NCBI GenBank assembly: GCA_015662815.1
Contig: DQTK01000080.1
Span: 1-12,663, forward strand
From: Aquifex aeolicus
GTDB lineage: Bacteria; Aquificota; Aquificia; Aquificales; Aquificaceae
DNA: 12,663 nt
Direction of reading: 5' to 3'
Below, one piece after another: positions 6,780-12,663 of the stretch. The first letter of the stretch is position 1. Each line of letters opens with the position of its first letter. The notes under the pieces are model-generated. The model saw only the letters and a program-made list of their open reading frames with translations. It ran no database searches and had not been told where the DNA came from. A program made the position numbers and the translations under genes.

Positions 6780-7376
6780 ATAATATCCTTAGAAAGGTTT
6801 TACGAGGTTCTCAGGGGAATAATATCAGCTTTCGGAGCCCAATCGGTAGTTTTTGAACAGGGAAAGTTACCCGAAAGAAGAAGAATAGATATACCTATGG
6901 AAAATTTCTATATAAGAAAAGTAAAGTATAAGGAGTTAAAGAAAGTAGCTCGGGAGATTAAGGCTGAACTTTCGAAATACGGTATATGGAGTGACTACAC
7001 GGTCATTGGTGAATGTCTAAGGATTAGAGTAAACACAGATAAATTCTTTCCTCCGGGCGAAGCTAAGCTCTATCCTGAAGCAAGAGGTTTAGTTCTGAAT
7101 ATGTGTAAAAAACTATCTCCTTTTTCTTTACCTATAGATATTGAAGGACACACCGATAACAGACCAATATCTACTTCCATTTTTCCGAGCAATTGGGAAC
7201 TCTCAGTTGCTAGAGCAATTAGCGTAATTAGAGTTTTTGTAAATCAATGTGGCTATCCTCAGGATAAATTAACAGCCGTTGGCTTTGCCGATACAAAACC
7301 TATAGCGGATAACAATACTCCTCTGGGAAGACAAAAGAACAGAAGAGTAGAGTTCTGTATAAAGCTTATACCGTGA
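6669..7376 (+). CDS. motB1: Flagellar motor stator protein MotB, paralogue 1
   Basis: MotB anchors the stator to peptidoglycan and supplies the ion-binding Asp of the channel. Its 235 residues comprise a short basic cytoplasmic start, one membrane helix (about 15-37) with the essential D21 in SFGDLMSLLLTFFILLYS, a periplasmic linker with the plug region, and a C-terminal OmpA-like domain (about 115-235). The peptidoglycan-binding signature is intact: GHTDN (160-164, D163), then ELSVARA with R182, and late RRVEF. The context around D21 is closer to sodium-type PomB/MotS than to proton-type MotB. At 235 residues it is shorter than E. coli MotB (308), mainly in the linker. It follows motA by 3 nt and precedes a second motB by 9 nt, so MotA probably pairs with either. 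The symbol follows the naming I recall for Aquifex. Confidence 0.95.
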   Translation: MAFKKKEECPKPPAWLISFGDLMSLLLTFFILLYSMSIISLERFYEVLRGIISAFGAQSVVFEQGKLPERRRIDIPMENFYIRKVKYKELKKVAREIKAELSKYGIWSDYTVIGECLRIRVNTDKFFPPGEAKLYPEARGLVLNMCKKLSPFSLPIDIEGHTDNRPISTSIFPSNWELSVARAISVIRVFVNQCGYPQDKLTAVGFADTKPIADNNTPLGRQKNRRVEFCIKLIP

Positions 7377-7380
7377 GGGG
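7375..7380 (+). promoter_or_regulatory. Ribosome binding site for motB2, overlapping the motB1 stop
   Basis: GAGGGG shares two bases with the TGA stop of motB1 and lies 5 nt before the motB2 ATG. It is one of the clearest Shine-Dalgarno sequences in the window and supports coupled translation of the two paralogues. Confidence 0.65.
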
Positions 7381-7385
7381 AAAAT

Positions 7386-7496
7386 ATGGCTTTTAAGAAG
7401 AAAGAAGAATGTCCAAAGCCACCTGCGTGGCTTACAAGTTTTTCAGACTTAATGTCTTTGCTTCTTACATTTTTTATTCTCCTATACGCTATGAGT
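7386..7496 (+). repeat. Duplicated motB 5' segment, copy in motB2
   Basis: This is the partner of the segment at 6669-6779. Beyond codon 37 the two genes lose obvious nucleotide similarity, and the proteins align only loosely through the OmpA-like fold. Confidence 0.85.
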
Positions 7497-8063
7497 ACCT
7501 TGGAAATTCCATCTCTTGAAAAGTTCCTATCTTACTTTAGAAAGAATCCGGAGTTTTATCCCAAAAGAACCTCAATAATTCAACAAATTAATCATCCGAA
7601 AGATTATGCGGTGAAAATAAAGAAGAGGATTAGTAAAGTCCTTCCACCTTGGGCATATCAAATAGTTGTTTCAGAGGAATATGTAAAACTAAGACTTTTC
7701 GACAAGATATTTTTCCAAAATGGTGATTTTAGACTTACCGATAAGGGAATTGAAACCTTGGAGGAAATAGCACCCCTCTTAATATCACTTGAGGATAAAA
7801 TCTCAAATATAAGAATAGAAGGACATGTAAGTCCAACAGTTGAGGTAAAAAGCTCCATAGTAAAGGATAAATGGGAACTTTCAGGAAGAAGAGCTACCGA
7901 GGTGTTGAGGTATCTTGAAAAGCGAGGAGTGAAACACACCAAGCTCGTAGCTGTAGCTTACGGAGATACAAGACCCTTATATAGGTGGAGGCAAAGTATA
8001 CTGGTTGAAAGAAACAACAGAGTAGAAATAGTGATTTACTTCAAAAGAGAAAAGGAGAAATAA
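7386..8063 (+). CDS. motB2: MotB-like stator protein, paralogue 2, with altered peptidoglycan-binding motif
   Basis: This second MotB has 225 residues. Its first 37 residues are nearly identical to MotB1, including the ion-binding D21 (SFSDLMSLLLTFFILLYA), so the channel-forming part is conserved. The periplasmic OmpA-like domain has diverged. The GHTDN signature is replaced by GHVSP (146-150), so the Asp that contacts diaminopimelate in OmpA-like domains is Ser149 here. The partner Arg is kept (LSGRRA, R169), as is late NRVEI. The fold is therefore probably retained while canonical peptidoglycan binding may be weakened or changed. It sits directly after motB1 and 9 nt before the acyl-transfer fusion gene. 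It could form MotA-MotB2 stators, mixed MotB1/MotB2 dimers, or serve a different condition; sequence alone does not decide. Confidence 0.93.
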   Translation: MAFKKKEECPKPPAWLTSFSDLMSLLLTFFILLYAMSTLEIPSLEKFLSYFRKNPEFYPKRTSIIQQINHPKDYAVKIKKRISKVLPPWAYQIVVSEEYVKLRLFDKIFFQNGDFRLTDKGIETLEEIAPLLISLEDKISNIRIEGHVSPTVEVKSSIVKDKWELSGRRATEVLRYLEKRGVKHTKLVAVAYGDTRPLYRWRQSILVERNNRVEIVIYFKREKEK

Positions 8064-8072
8064 TTAAAAAAA

Positions 8073-10547
8073 ATGGAATTCCTTAAAGATTTCCGAAAGA
8101 TAGCTCTGATTTATAAGGATTCCAAAATTTCCTATTCTGAACTCATTGAAAATGTGAAATCTTACGCAACATTGATAGACATTCTCCCCGATGAAAGAGT
8201 TGCGATAATCTCCGAAAACCGTCCAGAGTGGATTTACGCCTTTTTTGGAATTTGGAAGAGGGGTGGTATAGTTGTACCGATAGACTTCATGTCTACTCCT
8301 GAAGAAATAAAATATATCCTTGAGGACAGTTCCCCTCGTATAATTCTTTGTTCGGATACCACTTTCGAGAATGTCAAGAAAGCTACAGAAGGATTAAAAG
8401 TTGAGGTTATTAATTTCGACCGGATAGTTCCTCCTGCTCCTTGGAAAGGAAAGATTTCAAGGGACGAGGAAGATATAGCCGTACTTCCCTACACTTCGGG
8501 AACTACCGGGAATCCAAAAGGTGTTATGCTCACGTATAAAAATATTATTTCAAATATAGAAGGCGTAGCCCGTGTAGGCATTGCGGATGAAAATGACATA
8601 ACTTTGGCGATTCTTCCCTTTCATCATATGTATCCCCTAATGACTACCTTGCTATTACCTCTATATCTCGGTGCAACGATAACATTTCTCGATAAATTGA
8701 CCCCAGAAGACATACTCGATAAGTTCCAAAAATACCGCATTACAATCCTGATAGGAGTTCCGAGACTGTATCAACTTTTCCATAGAAGAATAATGGAACA
8801 AATAGAAAAGAAGAAAATTGCAAAAATCCTTTTTAAACTTATGGAAAAAGTAGAAAATCAAAAACTACGAAGAAAAGTTTTTAGCAAAGTTCACGAGGTA
8901 TTCGGAGGAAATATAAAATACATGGTAAGCGGAGGAGCAAAACTTCCGTTAGAAGTAGCAAAGGACTTTACAACTCTCGGATTTACCGTAATAGAAGGTT
9001 ACGGACTTACGGAAACTTCTCCGATTATTTCGTTCAATCCTCCCGATAGAATAAAGCTGGGCTCTGTCGGTATTCCCATAGAAGGAATTCAGGTAATGAC
9101 CACAGATGAAGGAGAGATAGTGGTAAGAGGAGACAACGTTATGAAAGGTTATTGGAAAAAGACTGCGGAAACAGAAAAGGTCATAATAGATGGATGGTTT
9201 TACACGGGTGATTTAGGATATATAGACGAAGAAGGATACATATTTATAACTGGAAGGAAAAAGGAAATAATTGTTCTCGGAAGTGGTAAAAACATCTTTC
9301 CGGAAGAGATAGAAAACAAGATTTTAGAAAAAGCTCCCTTTATAAAGGAAGTAGGAGTGTTCGAAAGGGGAGGAAAGCTATATGCCCTTGTACATCCTGA
9401 TTTGGAAAAAGCAAAAAGTTTAAAAATCGCGAACCTTCATGAAACGATAAAGTGGGAAGTAATAGACCAAGTCAACAGGGAACTTCCCGAATGGAAAAGA
9501 ATTATAGGTTTTAAGATTATAGAAACGGAGCTACCGAAAACGAGACTCGGCAAACTGAGGAGATTTTTACTTCCCGAATTATACGAGAAGGCGGGTAAGA
9601 TAAAGGAAAGACAAGAGGAAACTGACTTTACCATATTTGAAACAGAAGAAGGCAAAATCATAAAGGAGTTTCTGGAGAAACTTACCAAAAGGGATATACA
9701 TCCTTTTAACCATCTGGAAATAGATTTGGGACTTGACTCCCTTGCCAAAGTTGAGCTCTTAGGTTTTCTCGAAACTACATTCGGCTTAAGTCTCTCGGAA
9801 GAAGAACTAGCAAAAAATATAGTAGTCAGAGATTTAATCGAATTTGTAAGAAATAAAAGAGGTAAAGTTTCCCTGAGAGAAGTTTCTTGGAAAGATATTT
9901 TCGAGAAAACACCTGCTTATAAGCTTTATAATTTCCCGTTTATATACAACTTTGGTAGAAATTTATTAAAGTTATACTTCAAGCTCTACCATGGAGTAGA
10001 TGTAAGAGGCGTTGAGAATCTTCCTGAACCTCCATTTATTATAGCTCCCAATCATCAAAGTTATCTAGATGCCTTTGCTATAGCTTCCGTACTTCCAAAA
10101 AATATAGCTGAAAAAACTTATTTCCTCGGGGAAGAAAAGTACTTTAAAAAATTCCCGGCTTCATTGTTCGGCAAATTAGCACATGTAATCACCGTTAACG
10201 TAAATAGAGGTTTAAAAGAGTCTCTACAGAAAACTGCTTACGCTCTAAAATCCGGAAAAGTTGTAGTTATATTCCCGGAAGGAGCAAGGACAAGAACAGG
10301 AGATTTAATGGAATTTAAAAAAGGTGTTTCAATCCTTTCAAAAGAGTTACAGGTTCCCATAGTGCCGGTTGCCATAGACGGGGCCTATGACGCTTGGTCT
10401 ATTTACGATAAATTTCCCAAACCAAGAAAAATAAAAATCATGTTCGGTAGACCTATAGGACCGGATGCAAAATCCTACGATGAGATTACGAAGGAAGTGC
10501 AAGATTGGGTGAAGAATATGTTCCTCTTTTTAAGAAAAGAAAAATAA
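8073..10547 (+). CDS. Acyl-AMP ligase / acyl-carrier domain / PlsC acyltransferase fusion
   Basis: This 824-residue protein has three catalytic or carrier parts in a row. Residues 1 to about 505 are an AMP-forming fatty-acid ligase: YTSGTTGNPKG (140-150), GYGLTETSP (309-317), YTGD (377-380), and the adenylation lysine K494 in PKTRLGK. Residues about 520-595 look like an acyl-carrier domain, with S556 in GLDSL as the phosphopantetheine site. Residues about 615-824 are a PlsC/1-acyl-glycerol-phosphate acyltransferase with HQSYLD (H661, D666), FPEGART (734-740) and a VPVAIDG block. The inferred reaction path is fatty acid to acyl-AMP, to acyl-thioester on the internal carrier, to acyl transfer onto a lysophospholipid or another acceptor. 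E. coli Aas (719 residues) does similar chemistry, but with the acyltransferase first and no carrier domain. No clear membrane helix is seen apart from a hydrophobic stretch near the PlsC start. It is the last gene of the stator run; the closest Shine-Dalgarno (AAAGGAG, 8051-8057) is rather far from the ATG. Confidence 0.93.
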   Translation: MEFLKDFRKIALIYKDSKISYSELIENVKSYATLIDILPDERVAIISENRPEWIYAFFGIWKRGGIVVPIDFMSTPEEIKYILEDSSPRIILCSDTTFENVKKATEGLKVEVINFDRIVPPAPWKGKISRDEEDIAVLPYTSGTTGNPKGVMLTYKNIISNIEGVARVGIADENDITLAILPFHHMYPLMTTLLLPLYLGATITFLDKLTPEDILDKFQKYRITILIGVPRLYQLFHRRIMEQIEKKKIAKILFKLMEKVENQKLRRKVFSKVHEVFGGNIKYMVSGGAKLPLEVAKDFTTLGFTVIEGYGLTETSPIISFNPPDRIKLGSVGIPIEGIQVMTTDEGEIVVRGDNVMKGYWKKTAETEKVIIDGWFYTGDLGYIDEEGYIFITGRKKEIIVLGSGKNIFPEEIENKILEKAPFIKEVGVFERGGKLYALVHPDLEKAKSLKIANLHETIKWEVIDQVNRELPEWKRIIGFKIIETELPKTRLGKLRRFLLPELYEKAGKIKERQEETDFTIFETEEGKIIKEFLEKLTKRDIHPFNHLEIDLGLDSLAKVELLGFLETTFGLSLSEEELAKNIVVRDLIEFVRNKRGKVSLREVSWKDIFEKTPAYKLYNFPFIYNFGRNLLKLYFKLYHGVDVRGVENLPEPPFIIAPNHQSYLDAFAIASVLPKNIAEKTYFLGEEKYFKKFPASLFGKLAHVITVNVNRGLKESLQKTAYALKSGKVVVIFPEGARTRTGDLMEFKKGVSILSKELQVPIVPVAIDGAYDAWSIYDKFPKPRKIKIMFGRPIGPDAKSYDEITKEVQDWVKNMFLFLRKEK

Positions 10548-10562
10548 AGGAGAAGGGAAAGA

Positions 10563-12458
10563 TTAATCAACAGGTTTAGCTTCTACTTCTCCGTCACCTT
10601 CTTGGTCTTTCTTATCTCCACCTGTAGATTTACCTACTTCACCGTACAAGGTAGTTCCCAATTTTGAAGATACTTGTAGAACCCTATCTGTAACTCCTCT
10701 TACTTGCTCTATGTCTGTTGCGGTTTCTATTGTCTTTCTGGCTTCTTCTATTGTTTTCTCCGCTTCCTGCTTTATGTCTCCAGGTATCTTATCTCCAACT
10801 TCTTTTATTGTTTTCTCAAGTTGATAAACTAAGTGGTCAAGCTGATTCTTGGCTTCTATGAGTTCTTTTTTCTTCCTGTCTTCTTCTGCATGTTCTTCAG
10901 CCTCTTTGATAATCTTTTCAATTTCTTCTGGTGTGAGTCCGGAAGAGATCTCTACCTTTACGGCTTGCTCTTTTCCGGTTCCTAAATCCTTAGCGGTAAC
11001 GTGAAGTATACCGTCAGCATCTATGTCAAAACAAACCTCTATCTTAGGTACACCTCTGGGTGCCGGCGGTATACCTGTCAAGAAAAATTTAGCAAGGGAT
11101 TTATTATCCTTTGCAAGGGGTCTTTCTCCTTGGAGAACGTGAATTTCGACTTCCGTTTGGTAATCATAGGCTGTAGTGAATACTTCACATTTTCTTACGG
11201 GTATGGGAGTATTCCTCGGAATAAGCACTGTCATAACTCCGCCGTAGGTCTCTACTCCCAGTGATAGCGGTGTTACGTCTACCAGGACTATTTCCTTAAC
11301 TTCTCCAGCGAGAACCCCGGCCTGAATAGCAGCACCCATAGCAACAACTTCGTCTGGATTAAGACCTTTGTGGGGTTCCTTTCCGAAGAATTCCTTAATC
11401 CTTTGTTGAACGAGAGGGATTCTCGTTGAACCGCCTACCAATACAATTTCATCTATGTCTGAAGGTTTGAGTTTTGCATCTTCAAGAGCCTGTTTTACTA
11501 TTTTTATTGTTCTGTCAATTAGGTCTTTTATCATTTCCTCCAGTCTTGCCCTCGTGAGTTTCTTTTGTAAGTGGAGTGGTTGATTGGTATTCGGGTCTAT
11601 AGTTATGAAAGGCAGATTAATTTCGGTTTCCATCTTAAAGGAGAGTTCCTTCTTCGCCTGTTCTGCAGCTTCCTTTAATCTTTGAAGTGCCGTTCTGTCC
11701 TGTCTTAAATCTATTCCGTGTTCTTTCTTGAACTCTTCAATCAACCAATCCATTATCCTTTCATCTATATTTGCTCCACCCAGATGTGTATCTCCCGAAG
11801 TAGCTTTTACTTCGATAACTCCATCACCACCTTCTAAGATAGATACGTCAAAGGTTCCTCCACCGAAATCGTATACGAGTATCCTTACGTTTTCCTTCTT
11901 GTGAAGACCGTAAGCCATTGCCGCAGCTGTCGGTTCGTTTAATATTCTTACGACTTCCAATCCAGCTATTTTTCCTGCATCCTTGGTAGCCTGTCTTTGT
12001 CTTTCATTGAAGTATGCGGGAACGGTAATTACAGCCTTTTTAACAGGCTCCCCCAGAAAAGCTTCTGCAGCTTCTTTAAGTTTTCTTAAAACGTGAGCTC
12101 CTACTTCTTCGGGTCTTACTAATTTTCCTGCGTTGGGTATATCAAAAACGGCATCACCTTTTTCATCGGCGACAACTTTGTAAGAAACCCTTTTAGCTTC
12201 ATCTTTTACCTCGTCAAACTTTCTTCCGATAAATCTCTTACTTTCGTAAACTGTATTTTCGGGGTCGAGCACCGCTCTTCTTTTGGCGGGATCTCCTACC
12301 AGAATTTCTTTCTCTTTGGTCCAAGAAACTACCGAGGGTGTTAGTCTTGAGCCCTCTTGATTTTGAATTACTACAGCTTCATTTCCCATCATTACGGAAA
12401 CAACGGAGTTAGTCGTTCCAAGGTCTATACCAATTATCTTTTCCTTTTTTTCGGCCAT
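10563..12458 (-). CDS. dnaK: Molecular chaperone DnaK (Hsp70)
   Basis: DnaK binds exposed hydrophobic segments of client proteins in an ATP-controlled cycle with DnaJ and GrpE in the cytoplasm. The 631 residues contain the ATPase domain (1 to about 388) with IGIDLGTTNS (9-18), YDFGGGTFDVS (196-206, catalytic T202) and VGGSTRIP (341-348). The interdomain linker is IVLVD (390-394). The beta substrate-binding domain follows to about 510, then the helical lid, then an acidic tail ending in KPVD. Residues about 80-115 contain the loop insert found in Hsp70 of bacteria with an outer membrane and absent from Gram-positive Hsp70. Length is normal (E. coli 638). A strong Shine-Dalgarno fixes the start. 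Neither dnaJ nor grpE is next to it: the neighbours are the convergent fusion gene (15 nt apart) and a divergent partial gene. Confidence 0.98.
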   Translation of the reverse strand: MAEKKEKIIGIDLGTTNSVVSVMMGNEAVVIQNQEGSRLTPSVVSWTKEKEILVGDPAKRRAVLDPENTVYESKRFIGRKFDEVKDEAKRVSYKVVADEKGDAVFDIPNAGKLVRPEEVGAHVLRKLKEAAEAFLGEPVKKAVITVPAYFNERQRQATKDAGKIAGLEVVRILNEPTAAAMAYGLHKKENVRILVYDFGGGTFDVSILEGGDGVIEVKATSGDTHLGGANIDERIMDWLIEEFKKEHGIDLRQDRTALQRLKEAAEQAKKELSFKMETEINLPFITIDPNTNQPLHLQKKLTRARLEEMIKDLIDRTIKIVKQALEDAKLKPSDIDEIVLVGGSTRIPLVQQRIKEFFGKEPHKGLNPDEVVAMGAAIQAGVLAGEVKEIVLVDVTPLSLGVETYGGVMTVLIPRNTPIPVRKCEVFTTAYDYQTEVEIHVLQGERPLAKDNKSLAKFFLTGIPPAPRGVPKIEVCFDIDADGILHVTAKDLGTGKEQAVKVEISSGLTPEEIEKIIKEAEEHAEEDRKKKELIEAKNQLDHLVYQLEKTIKEVGDKIPGDIKQEAEKTIEEARKTIETATDIEQVRGVTDRVLQVSSKLGTTLYGEVGKSTGGDKKDQEGDGEVEAKPVD

Positions 12459-12464
12459 TGCACC

Positions 12465-12471
12465 ACCTCCT
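12465..12471 (-). promoter_or_regulatory. Strong Shine-Dalgarno for dnaK
   Basis: AGGAGGT on the minus strand lies 6 nt before the dnaK ATG. It is a near-perfect match to the anti-Shine-Dalgarno complement and contrasts with rnr, motA and the partial gene at 12576, which have none. Confidence 0.85.
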
Positions 12472-12485
12472 ATTTTCTACACTTT

Positions 12486-12514
12486 ATTATAAAAATTTAG
12501 TAGAATTATGTCAA
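12486..12514 (-). promoter_or_regulatory. Consensus housekeeping (sigma-70/sigma-A) promoter of dnaK
   Basis: On the minus strand TTGACA (12514-12509) and TATAAT (12491-12486) are separated by exactly 17 bp, a full consensus match. Transcription should begin near 12479, giving a leader of about 20 nt that holds the Shine-Dalgarno. I see no CIRCE inverted repeat (TTAGCACTC-N9-GAGTGCTAA) and no sigma-32-type -10 in the 117-nt intergenic region. Confidence 0.85.
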
Positions 12515-12559
12515 GTTATTTAATTTTAACATTATTAAGGCTAAATAAGGAAAGTAAAA

Positions 12560-12565
12560 TATAAA
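12560..12565 (+). promoter_or_regulatory. Possible -10 box for the partial gene at 12576
   Basis: TATAAA lies 10 nt before the ATG at 12576, and no Shine-Dalgarno is present. The best -35 (TTAAGG at 12535-12540, 19-bp spacer) is poor. The region is so AT-rich that this is only a candidate. Confidence 0.3.
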
Positions 12566-12575
12566 ATTTATTTTT

Positions 12576-12663
12576 ATGAGTAGATTAAGGGTTTATTCGG
12601 AAAGCGGTGAATTGTTGGAAGATATATCATCACCTGAGGAAATAGCTAAGAAGCTTGAAGGAA
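12576..12663 (+). CDS. mtnD: Probable acireductone dioxygenase (methionine salvage), 5' end only
   Basis: An ATG opens a frame of 29 codons that runs off the right edge. The peptide starts MSRLRVYSESGELLEDISSP and ends EEIAKKLEG. The pattern MS-x-L-x-(V/I)-(Y/F)-S, then a short acidic stretch, then EEI-x(2)-L, matches the N-terminus of the acireductone dioxygenase family (for example Klebsiella ARD). Those enzymes cleave the acireductone intermediate of the methylthioadenosine/methionine salvage pathway using Fe or Ni. The metal-binding cupin motifs would lie beyond the window, so the call rests on this short stretch alone. The gene is divergent from dnaK, with 117 nt between starts, and shows no Shine-Dalgarno. 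Confidence 0.6.
   Translation, partial: MSRLRVYSESGELLEDISSPEEIAKKLEG

Noticed and set aside
10548..10562. Possible terminator between the acyl-transfer fusion gene and dnaK
   Set aside because: The 15 bases are purine-rich (AGGAGAAGGGAAAGA) with no inverted repeat and no T-run on either strand that would end a stem.
11001..11264. Plus-strand open frame inside dnaK
   Set aside because: It is antisense to the highly conserved substrate-binding domain of DnaK, and its peptide has no recognisable features.
1..12663. CRISPR array, tRNA, rRNA, insertion sequence, prophage or defence island
   Set aside because: No direct-repeat series, cloverleaf-like sequence, transposase or phage gene was seen; nearly every base is taken by recognisable chromosomal genes.

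Overview
The window reads as chromosomal DNA of a hyperthermophilic bacterium of the Aquificota, very probably Aquifex aeolicus or a close relative. The evidence is compositional and content-based. The proteins are rich in Lys and Glu, codon use is purine-rich (AAA/AAG, AGG/AGA), genes are packed with almost no intergenic DNA, flagellar genes are scattered among unrelated genes, and there is a motA-motB1-motB2 set with two MotB paralogues. The species assignment rests on recognition of these genes, not on a database search.

Layout. (1) 1-2329, plus strand: recG, the fork-remodelling helicase; its frame is open to the left edge, so its 5' end may be cut off. (2) 5756-2331, minus strand: a three-gene run rnr (RNase R) - HTH/Cys-rich NosL-like regulator - flagellar rod protein. 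The spacings are 13 nt and a TAATG stop/start overlap. The run converges on recG with one base between stop codons. (3) 5757-5900: a 144-nt divergent intergenic region with a -10-like box for rnr and a sigma-28-like flagellar promoter for motA. (4) 5901-10547, plus strand: motA, motB1, motB2 and a large AMP-ligase / acyl-carrier / PlsC acyltransferase fusion, separated by 3, 9 and 9 nt, so probably one operon. (5) 12458-10563, minus strand: dnaK, converging on the fusion gene with 15 nt between. (6) 12459-12575: a 117-nt AT-rich divergent intergenic region with a perfect TTGACA-N17-TATAAT promoter and a strong Shine-Dalgarno for dnaK. (7) 12576 to the end, plus strand: the first 29 codons of a probable acireductone dioxygenase.

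How they work together. MotA with MotB1 and/or MotB2 forms the flagellar stator; the residues visible in the pore region look like the sodium-type (PomA/PomB) class. The rod gene on the opposite strand belongs to the same machine but is co-transcribed with RNase R and a putative metal-responsive regulator. The acyl-transfer fusion may recycle free fatty acids into phospholipid. recG and dnaK are housekeeping repair and folding genes.

The points most worth a second look are the ligase-ACP-acyltransferase fusion, the HTH/NosL-like regulator coupled to a rod gene, the loss of the peptidoglycan-contacting Asp in MotB2, the sigma-28-like box next to motA, and a recurring arrangement in which -10-like boxes lie 10-12 nt from start codons with no Shine-Dalgarno. 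I saw no tRNA, rRNA, CRISPR array, insertion sequence or prophage.
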